Below are positions 35,807 through 46,024 of a stretch of DNA of 64,000 nucleotides, one piece after another. The notes under the pieces were generated by a model that saw nothing but the letters and a program-made list of their open reading frames with translations, did not search any database and was not told the origin of the DNA. This stretch comes from Paracoccaceae bacterium (lineage in GTDB: Bacteria; Pseudomonadota; Alphaproteobacteria; Rhodobacterales; Rhodobacteraceae): positions 1 to 64,000 of the forward strand of contig JADGFD010000010.1 in NCBI GenBank assembly GCA_016744015.1, read 5' to 3'. The stretch's first letter is position 1; each line of letters starts with the position of its first letter. Both the position numbers and the translations under genes were made by a program.

Positions 35807-35835
35807 TTGACTCACCCTTCCCCTCTGCCTAAATA
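35807..35835 (+). promoter_or_regulatory. Probable sigma70-type promoter of groESL
   Basis: TTGACT at 35807-35812, 17 bases, TAAATA at 35830-35835, directly before the CIRCE element. Confidence 0.6.
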
Positions 35836-35842
35836 CCTTCCG

Positions 35843-35869
35843 TTAGCACTCAAAGGTGGTGAGTGCTAT
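35843..35869 (+). promoter_or_regulatory. CIRCE element (HrcA operator)
   Basis: TTAGCACTC, nine bases, GAGTGCTAT: only the last base departs from the consensus. It overlaps the start of transcription of groESL and is the known site of the heat-shock repressor HrcA. Confidence 0.95.
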
Positions 35870-35914
35870 TAAATGAAAATCCACCGTTTGGACAGACTAA
35901 GAGGAGCATCCAAA

Positions 35915-36202
35915 ATGGCATTTACCCCATTGCATGACCGCGTTGTGGTTCGTCGCCTTGAAGGCGAAGAAAAGACAGCTGGCGGGCTTATCATCCCTGA
36001 CGCCGCAAAAGAAAAACCTTCGGAAGGCCAAGTTGTATCCGTTGGTGCAGGCGCGCGTGATGAAGACGGCGACCGCATCGCTATGGACGTAAAAGCGGGC
36101 GACAAAGTGTTGTTTGGCAAATGGTCCGGCACCGAGATCAAGCTCGACGGTGAAGACCTGCTGATCATGAAAGAATCTGACATTATGGGCATCATTGCCT
36201 AA
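35915..36202 (+). CDS. groS: Co-chaperonin GroES
   Basis: 95 residues. [27 protein letters not shown] contains the mobile loop that docks on Gro[32 protein letters not shown] is the conserved C-terminal barrel. It caps the GroEL chamber. ATG 35915 is chosen because AGAGGAG lies upstream and the family starts here. Controlled by CIRCE; followed by groL after 18 bases. Confidence 0.98.
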   Translation: MAFTPLHDRVVVRRLEGEEKTAGGLIIPDAAKEKPSEGQVVSVGAGARDEDGDRIAMDVKAGDKVLFGKWSGTEIKLDGEDLLIMKESDIMGIIA

Positions 36203-37867
<1,665 letters not shown>

Positions 37868-37961
37868 GGTCACAAATCCTTTAGGATTTTGACCGGCAGG
37901 CGACAGGTGAATGGCCCTCTTCGGGCCAATCACCGAAAGCCACACCGCTTAGCATAAAATT

Positions 37962-37988
37962 AGGGTCGCCTTCGGGCGGCCCTTTTTT
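37962..37988 (+). terminator. groESL terminator
   Basis: AGGGTCGCC, loop TTCG, GGCGGCCCT and a T6 run, 94 bases after the groL stop. Confidence 0.92.
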
Positions 37989-38071
37989 GTTATTGGCTTC
38001 TTATTAGACAGCGTTAACATTGCCTCTATTTGTTTTATGAACGATAGTCATGCTGAGGAAATCCTTGATAC

Positions 38072-38557
38072 ATGAATAGAAGGGCAGCGTTAAAGATCAT
38101 GCAATTAGACGAAAACCAGCAGATAGTAGCGTGGAATAACCTTGTTACGAACGCCGACCCTGCCAAATATATTCCGGGTGACAACAGACGCGCCGCGGCA
38201 ATTGTTTCGAGCTATATGGGTATCGCAAACAACGGAGGGCTGAATCACTTCCTTACATATTCATACGACCTAGACGCCCACGAAGTTCTTGCATCTCTTG
38301 AAAAACTTGAGGCTTCAATTGCCGCCACTCAATTTCGAAACGTTTTAGAAAAGCTCGGCGGGTCTTTGCTTGCCTCAACTGAGCAGGCGAGATGGGACCA
38401 ACTTGAAGATCTTTGGACCGAAGGTTTGGACGAAAACGACTTCTTAACAGAAGCAGCGGATCAGGATTTAGTCAAGGCTCTCACAAAACACATAGAAGAA
38501 TATGCCGAGTTTTATCTTCAGATGACCGACGGTGCGGACACATGGCTTAAGCATTGA
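38072..38557 (+). CDS. DUF4375/DMP19-like protein
   Basis: 161 residues, soluble and helical. The segment SSYMGIANNGGLNHFLTYSYD (conserved NGG.. FL) with the following helix ASLEKLEASIAATQF resembles DUF4375, whose members include the DNA mimic DMP19. The protein is acidic overall, especially at its C-terminus, which would agree with such a role, but that is inference. ATG 38072 with GAGGAAA about 12 bases upstream. It follows the groESL terminator and is convergent with parC. Confidence 0.5.
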   Translation: MNRRAALKIMQLDENQQIVAWNNLVTNADPAKYIPGDNRRAAAIVSSYMGIANNGGLNHFLTYSYDLDAHEVLASLEKLEASIAATQFRNVLEKLGGSLLASTEQARWDQLEDLWTEGLDENDFLTEAADQDLVKALTKHIEEYAEFYLQMTDGADTWLKH

Positions 38558-38625
38558 TCAAGAGCCACAACAATTACGAAGGGGCTGGCCTATCATAATC
38601 TCTGCCTTTTTTCATGCCCTACAGA

Positions 38626-40875
38626 TCAAAGGTTAAACTTGTTATCCCTCGGGAAGCCGCGTGGGGCCATGCGGCCAGAGGCGGCGCGTTTGCCTTGCCA
38701 CTCGTTTAGCTCGGTCACCGTGCGGGTGCGGCCGCCGGAATCCAGCCATTGCAAGCCGGCTTCAAGGTCAAAGCTCTTCACATCGCTCAACTGGCCATCG
38801 GTATCCGCATATTTTTGCAGGCGCACGCCTTTGCCACGGCCAAGGCGCGGCAGGTCAGCTGCGGGAAAAACCAGAAGCTTTCGGTTAAGGCCGACGCAAG
38901 CAATATGGCTGCCGGTAAGTGGAATGCAAACGCGCGCGCGGGTTTCACCCTTCACGTTTAACACCTGTTTGCCGCTGCGGGTTTGGGCAATTACGTCGGT
39001 TTCCGACACCACAAAACCATCCCCCGCGCTAGACGCAATGATAAGTTCACGCTCGGGCTGGTGGATAAACAGGTCAATAAGTTCGGACTCGTTTGGTAGG
39101 TCAACCATCAGCCGCACCGGCTCACCCATGCCGCGCCCACCGGGCAGGCCGGCGGCGGCAAAGGTGTAAAAGCGGCCATTGTCACCGAGTAGCAAAAGTT
39201 TGTCGGTGGTGTGGGCGTGGAAGATAAACCGGCCCTCGTCGCCGTCTTTAAACTTCATTTCGGCATCCAGTGCCGTGTGGCCTTTCATCGCCCGTATCCA
39301 GCCCATTTTGGAGCACACAACCGTGATCGGTTCTTTCTCGATCATGGCTTCAATCGGCACCTCTTCCACATCAGGCGCATCGGCCAAAGTGGTGCGGCGG
39401 GCGCCAATTTCGGCTTTGCCAAATTGCTTTTTGGTGTCGCGCAGCTGCCCGATAATTTTGAGCCATTGCTTGGTGACGTCCCCGAGTAGGCCTTGCAGGT
39501 CTGCTTGCTCGGCGAGCAGTTCATCCTGCTCGCGCTTCAGCTCCATTTCTTCCAGCTTGCGCAGGGAACGCAGGCGCATATTTAAAATGGCCTCGGCTTG
39601 GACTTCGGTCAGCTCGAACTCAGCCATCAGCATGGCCTTTGGGTCATCTTCATAGCGAATGATTTCAATCACGCGATCAAGATTAAGGAAGGCAATAATA
39701 TAGCCGCTGAGCACTTCAAGGCGGCCCTCGATTTTACCAAGGCGGAACTTTGTGCGGCGGACAAGCACCTCTCGGGCGTGGTCAATGAAAGCACGCAGCA
39801 TGTCCTTCAGGCTGGCCACTTGGGGGGTCAGCCCGTCTATCAGCACGTTCATATTCATCGAAAAACGGGTTTCGAGGTCGCTTTGCCGAAACAGGGTTTC
39901 CATCAGCACTTGGGCGTCTACGGTTTTGGCACGCGGCTCCAAAATCAGGCGAATATCTTCGGCGCTTTCATCCCGCACATCGGCCAGAATCGGGATCTTT
40001 TTCTGGTTGATAATCTCGGCGATCTTCTCGATCAGCTTGGATTTTTGCACCTGATACGGGATTTCGGTGACAACAATTTGCCACTGCCCACGGCCCAAAT
40101 CCTCAGTCTCCCAGCGTGCCCGCAGGCGGAAGCTGCCTTTGCCCGTTTCATAGGCCTTCAAAATATTTTCACGCGGTTCCACAAGGATGCCGCCAGTCGG
40201 AAAATCTGGCCCGGGGACCAGCTCGGCGAGGGTTTCATCGCGGGCATTTGGGGTGCGGATCAAGTGAATGGCGGCATCGCACAACTCGCCCAAGTTATGC
40301 GGTGGAATGTTAGTGGCCATGCCCACGGCAATGCCGCTAGCGCCGTTTGCGAGCAGATGGGGGAAGCCTGCCGGAAGCACAACAGGCTCTTGCAGTCTTC
40401 CGTCGTAATTGTCTTTGAAATCAACGGCGTCTTCTGCCAACCCTTCGAGAAGCTCTTCAGAAATAGCGGTCATCCGTGCCTCGGTATATCGAGCAGCTGC
40501 CGGGTTATCTCCGTCAATATTGCCAAAGTTGCCTTGGCCATCCACCAGCGGATATCGCATGTTAAAATCTTGCGCCAGTCGGGCCATCGTATCGTAAATG
40601 GCGGCATCCCCATGAGGGTGAAAATCACCCATCGTATCGCCCGTAATTTTTGCAGACTTCAAATAGCCCCCTGCTGCCGAAAGCTTGAGACGGCTCATGG
40701 CATAAAGGATGCGGCGATGCACGGGCTTAAGGCCATCACGCGCATCGGGTAGCGCGCGATTCATGATGGTAGAAAGCGCATAGGTGAGATAACGCTCGCC
40801 CAGCGCTTGCTTGAGCGGCTCGCGGGTGACTATGCCGCCATCATCCATATCGGGGGTATCATCTGAACTTGCCAT
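38626..40875 (-). CDS. parC: DNA topoisomerase IV subunit A
   Basis: 749 residues. It cuts and rejoins DNA to decatenate daughter chromosomes, with ParE. N-terminal signatures: [56 protein letters not shown] and [10 protein letters not shown] with the catalytic Tyr in the ARYTE segment. The length and the divergent C-terminal beta-pinwheel (lacking the GyrA box) favour ParC over GyrA. ATG 40875 is chosen because upstream in-frame sequence falls in a repeat element. ParE is not in the window. Confidence 0.93.
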   Translation of the reverse strand: MASSDDTPDMDDGGIVTREPLKQALGERYLTYALSTIMNRALPDARDGLKPVHRRILYAMSRLKLSAAGGYLKSAKITGDTMGDFHPHGDAAIYDTMARLAQDFNMRYPLVDGQGNFGNIDGDNPAAARYTEARMTAISEELLEGLAEDAVDFKDNYDGRLQEPVVLPAGFPHLLANGASGIAVGMATNIPPHNLGELCDAAIHLIRTPNARDETLAELVPGPDFPTGGILVEPRENILKAYETGKGSFRLRARWETEDLGRGQWQIVVTEIPYQVQKSKLIEKIAEIINQKKIPILADVRDESAEDIRLILEPRAKTVDAQVLMETLFRQSDLETRFSMNMNVLIDGLTPQVASLKDMLRAFIDHAREVLVRRTKFRLGKIEGRLEVLSGYIIAFLNLDRVIEIIRYEDDPKAMLMAEFELTEVQAEAILNMRLRSLRKLEEMELKREQDELLAEQADLQGLLGDVTKQWLKIIGQLRDTKKQFGKAEIGARRTTLADAPDVEEVPIEAMIEKEPITVVCSKMGWIRAMKGHTALDAEMKFKDGDEGRFIFHAHTTDKLLLLGDNGRFYTFAAAGLPGGRGMGEPVRLMVDLPNESELIDLFIHQPERELIIASSAGDGFVVSETDVIAQTRSGKQVLNVKGETRARVCIPLTGSHIACVGLNRKLLVFPAADLPRLGRGKGVRLQKYADTDGQLSDVKSFDLEAGLQWLDSGGRTRTVTELNEWQGKRAASGRMAPRGFPRDNKFNL

Positions 40876-40918
40876 ATATGTGGTGTATAACGGAGGCGCG
40901 GGATGGTCTAGCATTAAT

Positions 40919-40950
40919 GTGGCCTCGCTACGCTCGGCTATGGCGGCGCG
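40919..40950 (-). repeat. Interspersed GC-rich repeat, inverted copy of the 28.8 kb element
   Basis: The 23 bases at 40919-40941 are the exact reverse complement of 28832-28854, and GCGGCGCG follows as in the other copy. It lies between divergent parC and the dehydrogenase gene; GC-rich palindromic sequence continues to about 41030. Confidence 0.75.
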
Positions 40951-41054
40951 AAAGGGGATGTGCGTGTGGCACGATTGCGCCCGCGCCGCGCTGTGACATT
41001 TGCGCTTGTGGCGGCGACGGATGGGCGGCACTATAAGGGAAAACCGAGGCAAGA

Positions 41055-41879
41055 ATGGCAAAAACAATTTTGATAACGGGCTGCTCTAGCGGCATCGGCT
41101 ATGATGCGGCGCATACCTTGCACAAGCGCGGCTGGCGGGTGTTTGCCACGTGTCGGCAGGAAAAAGACTGTGAGCGCCTGCGGAGCGAGGGGCTAGAGAG
41201 TTTTCAGCTCGACTATGCCGATGAGGCCTCTATTAAGGCGGCAGTGGCTGAAGTGCTGACGCGCAGCGGTGGCGCTCTGGATGCACTGTTTAACAACGGA
41301 GCCTATGCCATTCCGGCCGCAACGGAAGACCTGCCGCGCGATGCCTTGCGCGCTGTTTTCGAGGTGAACCTGTTTGGCCAGTTTGACCTGATTGCGCAAC
41401 TGCTGCCCGCCATGCGGCCAGCGGGGCGGGTGGTGAACTGCTCGTCGGTTTTGGGCATTGCGGCTTTGCGGATGCGGGGGGCGTATTGCGCCACGAAATT
41501 TGCCATGGAGGCCATGACGGACGCGCTGCGCTATGAGAATTTTGATAGTGACCTGAAGTTCATTTCCATCCAGCCAGGGCCGATCCCGACTCGCATTCGT
41601 GCCAATTCGATTCCGCATTTCGAAAAATGGATCGACTGGGAAAACTCTGCACAACGGGCGACATACGAAGAAAGGCTGATCCCTCGGCTTTATAATGAAA
41701 GCGGCGCGCCAGACCGCTTTCAACTGCCCTGCTCTGCTGTGACAGACGCACTGATTAAAGCAATTGAATCGCCCAACCCCAAGCCGCGCTATATGGTCAC
41801 AAAGGCCACGGTTTTCACCGAAATTATGCGGCGCTTCTTGCCCAAGCGACTGCTAGACCGTATATATGCGGGGATGTAA
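41055..41879 (+). CDS. Short-chain dehydrogenase/reductase
   Basis: 274 residues. Classical SDR: cofactor motif TGCSSGIG (residues 8-15), NNGAY at about 80 (NNAG replaced by NNGA), the active-site Ser in VNCSSVLG and YCATKFA (YxxxK). ATCRQ after the second strand suggests NADP preference. The substrate is not evident; the C-terminal third resembles retinol/steroid-like SDRs. Followed after 10 bases by the HIG1-like gene and then the cobalamin adenosyltransferase, probably one transcript. Confidence 0.9.
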   Translation: MAKTILITGCSSGIGYDAAHTLHKRGWRVFATCRQEKDCERLRSEGLESFQLDYADEASIKAAVAEVLTRSGGALDALFNNGAYAIPAATEDLPRDALRAVFEVNLFGQFDLIAQLLPAMRPAGRVVNCSSVLGIAALRMRGAYCATKFAMEAMTDALRYENFDSDLKFISIQPGPIPTRIRANSIPHFEKWIDWENSAQRATYEERLIPRLYNESGAPDRFQLPCSAVTDALIKAIESPNPKPRYMVTKATVFTEIMRRFLPKRLLDRIYAGM

Positions 41880-41889
41880 GGAGTGAATA

Positions 41890-42093
41890 ATGTTTTCTGA
41901 CCCTCTGTTTATTCTGGTGATCTTGGCGGGGCTTTCAACGCTGGCCGTGCTCGTGCTTGGCCTGCTGAGCTTTGCCAAATCTGGTGATTTTCACAAGCGA
42001 AACGCGAATAAAATCATGCGCTGGCGGGTGGGTTTACAGTTCTTAACCGTGGCCCTGTTTATGACATGGGTTTACTTTACACGCGGAGTTTAA
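41890..42093 (+). CDS. Small twin-transmembrane protein, HIG1-like
   Basis: 67 residues, two hydrophobic helices (about 6-26 and 46-63) joined by a basic loop with GDFHKRNANKIMRWRVGLQ, the hallmark of the HIG1-domain family. In mitochondria and some alphaproteobacteria relatives assist cytochrome oxidase; for this protein that is inference. ATG 41890 with AAGGAG upstream. It lies 3 bases before the adenosyltransferase start. Confidence 0.75.
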   Translation: MFSDPLFILVILAGLSTLAVLVLGLLSFAKSGDFHKRNANKIMRWRVGLQFLTVALFMTWVYFTRGV

Positions 42094-42096
42094 CCC

Positions 42097-42669
42097 TTGG
42101 TAACGCTCAATAAAATATACACGCGCACGGGTGATGCTGGCGATACCGCACTCGGAAACGGCGCGCGGGTGGCCAAAGAGTCCTTGCGCGTAGCGGCCTA
42201 TGGCACGGTGGATGAAACCAACGCGACCATTGGCATGGCCCGGCTGCATAGTGCTGGCGAAATGGATGCAGCGCTGGCGCGCATTCAAAACGATATGTTT
42301 GACCTCGGGGCCGACCTGTGCCGCCCCGACATGGCAAAAGACGCCGACGCTGAATACCCACCTTTGAGGGTAAATGCGGCACTGGTGGATAGGCTTGAAG
42401 CCGAGATTGACGCGATGAATGCTAAGCAGGAAACGCTGAAAAGCTTCATTTTACCCGGCGGCTCACCCTTGGCCGCGCATTTGCATTTGTGCCGGACGGT
42501 GTCTCGCCGCGCTGAAAGGTTAAGCGTTGAACTATCACGGATTGAGGCCGTAAACCCTGCGGCCATCAAATACCTAAATCGGCTATCGGATTGGTTTTTT
42601 GTAGCCGCGCGGGCAGCCAATGAAAACGGAAACAGTGACGTTCTTTGGGTCCCCGGCGCCAATCGTTAG
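42097..42669 (+). CDS. Cob(I)alamin adenosyltransferase, PduO/MMAB type
   Basis: 190 residues. It makes adenosylcobalamin from ATP and reduced cobalamin. NKIYTRTGDAGDTALGNGARVAK is the ATP-binding signature; YGTVDETNATIG, SFILPGGSPLAAHLHLCRTVSRRAER and YLNRLSDWFFVAARAAN are the remaining family blocks. The start is TTG 42097 since no ATG or GTG precedes the conserved N-terminus; GGAG lies nine bases before it. Adenosylcobalamin would serve mutases such as those of the ethylmalonyl-CoA pathway, whose mcd gene is in this window. Confidence 0.93.
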   Translation: MVTLNKIYTRTGDAGDTALGNGARVAKESLRVAAYGTVDETNATIGMARLHSAGEMDAALARIQNDMFDLGADLCRPDMAKDADAEYPPLRVNAALVDRLEAEIDAMNAKQETLKSFILPGGSPLAAHLHLCRTVSRRAERLSVELSRIEAVNPAAIKYLNRLSDWFFVAARAANENGNSDVLWVPGANR

Positions 42670-42678
42670 ACATTTTTC

Positions 42679-42689
42679 TTGCAGTGCAA
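42679..42689. promoter_or_regulatory. TTGC-N3-GCAA dyad upstream of etfBA
   Basis: TTGCAGTGCAA, a five-base inverted repeat around one base, flanked by T and A runs, 65 bases before etfB. It resembles sites upstream of pckA and mcd and the recognition pattern described for PhaR-type regulators; the regulator is inference. Confidence 0.45.
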
Positions 42690-42753
42690 CAAAAATGCTG
42701 ATTGACTGCGCGCGCAACCCCCAATTTTGGGCCCTAAACTGGAGATTCGCGCT

Positions 42754-43512
42754 ATGAAGGTGCTTGTGCCTGTCAAACGTGTGATTGACTATAATGTGAA
42801 AGTTCGCGTGAAAGCGGATGGTAGCGGAGTTGATCTGGCAAACGTTAAAATGTCTATGAACCCTTTTGACGAAATTGCGGTGGAAGAAGCCATTCGCCTG
42901 AAAGAAGCAGGGACGGTTACGGAGATTGTGGCTGTTTCGATCGGTGTTAAGCAAAATCAGGAGACTTTGCGCACGGCTTTGGCCATGGGCGCTGACCGCG
43001 CGATTTTGATCGTTGCTGCCGATGATGTACATCAGGACATTGAGCCGCTGGCCGTAGCTAAGCTGCTGAAAGCGGTAGCTGATGAAGAAAACCCTGAGCT
43101 GATTTTGCTTGGAAAACAAGCGATTGACAACGATATGAACGCCACAGGGCAGATGCTCTCAGCGCTCCTTGGCTGGTCGCAAGCGACCTTTGCCTCCGAG
43201 CTGACAGTGGATGGCGAGCATGCCACAGTCACCCGTGAAGTGGATGGTGGCTTGCAGACGATTAAGGCGAAAATGCCTGCCATTGTAACGGTTGATTTGC
43301 GGTTGAACGAACCACGCTATGCCTCGCTGCCTAACATCATGAAAGCCAAGCGGAAGCCCTTGGACGAGAAAACACCCGCCGATTATGGCGTCGACGTTAC
43401 GCCGCGGCTGAACATCACCAGCACGGTAGAGCCATCGGGCCGTAGTGCGGGCGTGAAGGTGGCTGACGTGGCCGAACTGGTTTCGAAACTTAAAGATGCG
43501 GGGGTTATCTGA
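42754..43512 (+). CDS. etfB: Electron transfer flavoprotein, beta subunit
   Basis: 252 residues. With EtfA it carries electrons from acyl-CoA dehydrogenases to ETF-ubiquinone oxidoreductase. [22 protein letters not shown] and [21 protein letters not shown] at the N-terminus, [11 protein letters not shown] and [23 protein letters not shown] are typical. The AMP-binding Asp-rich segment is intact. ATG 42754 with GGAGA upstream. Overlaps the etfA start by one base (TGATG). Confidence 0.97.
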   Translation: MKVLVPVKRVIDYNVKVRVKADGSGVDLANVKMSMNPFDEIAVEEAIRLKEAGTVTEIVAVSIGVKQNQETLRTALAMGADRAILIVAADDVHQDIEPLAVAKLLKAVADEENPELILLGKQAIDNDMNATGQMLSALLGWSQATFASELTVDGEHATVTREVDGGLQTIKAKMPAIVTVDLRLNEPRYASLPNIMKAKRKPLDEKTPADYGVDVTPRLNITSTVEPSGRSAGVKVADVAELVSKLKDAGVI

Positions 43513-44438
43513 TGGCTGTTCTTTTATTGGCAGAGGTCAACGGGGCTGAGCTTTCGGTTGATCAAACCGCAAAGGCTGTAACGGCAGCAAAAGCTTTGGG
43601 TGATGTAACGGTGATATGCGCCAGCGCGGGCTGCGGCGGCGCAGCGGAAGCTGCCGCAAAGATTGACGGCGTGGCCAAAGTGCTCTGCGCCGACGATGCC
43701 GCTTATGGCAACGGACTGGCTGAGCCGATTGCTGGCTTGATCGTGAGTCTCGCAGAGGAATATGAGCATATCGTAGCACCTGCAACCACCAGCGGCAAAA
43801 ACATCCTGCCGCGAGTTGCAGCTTTGCTGGATGTGATGGTGATTTCAGACATCACCGGCATTGTAAGTGCTGACACATTTGAGCGCCCGATTTATGCCGG
43901 GAATGCCATACAAACCGTGCAATCTGCTGACGCCAAGAAGGTGATTTCAATCCGGACAACCGGATTTGATGCGGCTGGCGAGGGCGGCGCTGCCCCGGTG
44001 GAAAGTATAGCGGCTGCGGGTAATCCCGGCCTCTCCGAATGGGTTGAAGACAAGTTGCAAACCTCTGATCGGCCTGAGCTGACATCGGCTAAAGTTGTCG
44101 TTTCCGGTGGTCGTGGCGTTGGTTCAGAGGAAAACTTTGCACTCATCGAACAATTGGCGGATAAACTACAAGCCGCTGTCGGGGCCTCCCGCGCGGCTGT
44201 AGATTCGGGCTATGCCCCGAACGATTGGCAGGTTGGGCAAACCGGAAAAGTGGTTGCGCCTGATCTTTATATTGCCGTGGGCATATCGGGGGCCATTCAG
44301 CACCTTGCAGGGATGAAAGACTCCAAAGTGATTGTGGCGATCAACAAAGACGAAGAAGCCCCGATCTTCCAGGTCGCTGATTATGGCTTGGTGGCAGACC
44401 TGTTTGATGCCGTACCGGCGCTGAACGACGCGCTTTAA
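43512..44438 (+). CDS. etfA: Electron transfer flavoprotein, alpha subunit
   Basis: 308 residues. The FAD-binding C-terminal domain has VVSGGRGVGSEENF, LQAAVGASRAAVDSGYAPNDWQVGQTGKVVAPDLYIAVGISGAIQHLAGMKDS (the conserved FAD signature) and INKDEEAPIFQVADYGLVADLF. It holds the redox-active FAD for electrons from acyl-CoA dehydrogenases such as Mcd. Start overlaps the etfB stop by one base. A strong hairpin separates it from the dehydrogenase gene downstream. Confidence 0.97.
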   Translation: MAVLLLAEVNGAELSVDQTAKAVTAAKALGDVTVICASAGCGGAAEAAAKIDGVAKVLCADDAAYGNGLAEPIAGLIVSLAEEYEHIVAPATTSGKNILPRVAALLDVMVISDITGIVSADTFERPIYAGNAIQTVQSADAKKVISIRTTGFDAAGEGGAAPVESIAAAGNPGLSEWVEDKLQTSDRPELTSAKVVVSGGRGVGSEENFALIEQLADKLQAAVGASRAAVDSGYAPNDWQVGQTGKVVAPDLYIAVGISGAIQHLAGMKDSKVIVAINKDEEAPIFQVADYGLVADLFDAVPALNDAL

Positions 44439-44443
44439 AATTT

Positions 44444-44466
44444 TGGCCCGCCATTTTGGCGGGCCA
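44444..44466 (+). terminator. Hairpin between etfA and hbd
   Basis: TGGCCCGCCA, TTT, TGGCGGGCCA: a perfect ten-base stem five bases after the etfA stop. No T run follows, so it is more likely an attenuator or mRNA-end stabiliser than a full stop. Confidence 0.6.
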
Positions 44467-44489
44467 CTCTCACTAACCGAGGAAATATC

Positions 44490-45365
44490 ATGGCTATTCA
44501 ATCCGTTGGCGTAATTGGCGCAGGGCAAATGGGCAACGGGATTGCCCATGTTTTTGCGGCAGCTGGCTTCGATGTGTTGCTGCATGACATTTCGCCAGAA
44601 GCGGTTGCCGCCGCGCTGGCAAAGATTTCTGGCAATCTTGACCGGCAGATCAAAAAAGAAAAGCTAACCGAGGCACAAAAATCTGACACGCTTTCCCGTA
44701 TCCAACCCTCTGATTCCCTTGAGTTGGTCGGGAAAAGTGACCTCATCATCGAGGCTGCGACCGAGGTTGAAAAGATCAAGCATCAGATTTTTGCGGATCT
44801 TGCGCCCCATTTGGCCGAGGATACCATCCTCACCTCCAACACTTCGTCAATTTCGATCACCCGCCTCGCAGCCGCCACGGCAAAGCCCGAGCAATTTATG
44901 GGGCTACATTTTATGAACCCCGTGCCGGTAATGCAGCTGGTGGAACTTATTCGCGGCATCGCGACCGATGAGCCAACCTTTAAGGCGCTCGAAGACGTGG
45001 TTCTGCGGCTCGGCAAGACCTCGACCAGCGCCGAGGACTTCCCTGCCTTCATTGTTAACCGCATCTTGATGCCAATGATCAACGAGGCGGTTTATACGCT
45101 TTATGAGGGTGTAGGGACGGTGCAAAGCATTGATACTTCACTGAAATTAGGAGCCAACCACCCGATGGGCCCGCTGGAGCTCGCCGATTTTATTGGGCTG
45201 GACACCTGCCTTGCCATTATGAATGTTCTGCATGACGGGCTGGCCGATACCAAATATCGCCCCTGCCCGCTATTGGTGAAATATGTGGAGGCTGGATGGT
45301 TGGGCCGCAAAACCCAGCGCGGATTTTATGATTATCGAGAGGGCACGCCCGTGCCGACCCGCTAG
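44490..45365 (+). CDS. 3-Hydroxybutyryl-CoA dehydrogenase
   Basis: 291 residues. NAD-binding Rossmann motif VIGAGQMGNGIAHVFA at the N-terminus, IIEAATEVEKIK, TSNTSSISIT, and the catalytic His in GLHFMNPVPVMQLVE. The C-terminal dimer domain has NHPMGPLELADFIGLDTCLAI and KTQRGFYDY. It oxidises (S)-3-hydroxybutyryl-CoA in short-chain beta-oxidation or related C4 metabolism. Downstream of etfBA with a hairpin between. Its stop overlaps that of convergent ptsH by three bases. Confidence 0.94.
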   Translation: MAIQSVGVIGAGQMGNGIAHVFAAAGFDVLLHDISPEAVAAALAKISGNLDRQIKKEKLTEAQKSDTLSRIQPSDSLELVGKSDLIIEAATEVEKIKHQIFADLAPHLAEDTILTSNTSSISITRLAAATAKPEQFMGLHFMNPVPVMQLVELIRGIATDEPTFKALEDVVLRLGKTSTSAEDFPAFIVNRILMPMINEAVYTLYEGVGTVQSIDTSLKLGANHPMGPLELADFIGLDTCLAIMNVLHDGLADTKYRPCPLLVKYVEAGWLGRKTQRGFYDYREGTPVPTR

Positions 45366-45622
45366 CGGTCCTCACCGAATAAATTATCCACCAGAGTTAA
45401 AAGCGCTGACATCAGCCGCTCGGCCTCTGGGCCATCCGTGATCACATCAATTTGTGTGCCTTTTGAAGCGGCGAGCATCAATAGGCCCATGATAGACTCG
45501 CCGTTAGCCGTTTCCCCGTCTTTGCTCACGGTTGCGGTCGCATCAAAATGCTCACACACCTCAACAAACTTAGCCGAAGCTCGTGCATGCAGGCCCTTTT
45601 CATTTTTGATGTCAAAAATCAT
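45362..45622 (-). CDS. ptsH: HPr-like phosphocarrier protein
   Basis: 86 residues. KGLHARASAKFVE has the phosphorylatable His (about residue 12), and GESIMGLLMLAASKG holds the regulatory Ser usually phosphorylated by HPr kinase. It passes phosphate in the nitrogen-type PTS. ATG 45622 directly follows the stop of the EIIA gene (TAG-ATG). A short hprK is four genes upstream in the same direction, so kinase and target are encoded together. Confidence 0.94.
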   Translation of the reverse strand: MIFDIKNEKGLHARASAKFVEVCEHFDATATVSKDGETANGESIMGLLMLAASKGTQIDVITDGPEAERLMSALLTLVDNLFGEDR

Positions 45623-46024
45623 CTAGTCATCACCCTTTTTGCAAGGTTCCATTGAATTCATATACTTATGGCCCGCCTCGCAGGCGCACTTGGTAGATTC
45701 GTCAAGCGGCATATGCCGGGTTTTGGCGAGCTTAACCAATAGCGGCAAGCTCGCGCCATATATCACCTTGCGCGCGCCGCTCTCGCAGGCGCTAATCGCC
45801 AGGTTAGAGGGCGTCCCACCAAAAAGATCGGTGACCACCACGACACCATCGCCAATATCAACTTCATTTACCGCTAAACGAATTTCGGCCTCCTTGGCTT
45901 CACGGTCATCCCCACGAGATATTGAAATAGCCCGCGTGCCGGGCTTTTGCCCAACCACATGCTCCATCGCGGCTAGATACTCAGCCGCCAGGCCACCATG
46001 CGCTACAATCACAATACCAATCAT
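45623..46024 (-). CDS. PTS EIIA component, mannose/fructose (Man) family
   Basis: 133 residues. IGIVIVAHGGLAAEYL has the active His (residue 9), followed by VVVVTDLFGGTPSNLAISAC, typical of EIIA-Man. No EIIB/EIIC sugar transporters are nearby, so it is a regulatory protein receiving phosphate from HPr. It overlaps the rapZ stop by ATGA and abuts ptsH, forming one operon. Confidence 0.93.
   Translation of the reverse strand: MIGIVIVAHGGLAAEYLAAMEHVVGQKPGTRAISISRGDDREAKEAEIRLAVNEVDIGDGVVVVTDLFGGTPSNLAISACESGARKVIYGASLPLLVKLAKTRHMPLDESTKCACEAGHKYMNSMEPCKKGDD

Noticed and set aside
39598-40752. 384-codon plus-strand frame opposite parC
   Set aside because: Antisense shadow of a highly conserved gene; no start signal or homology.
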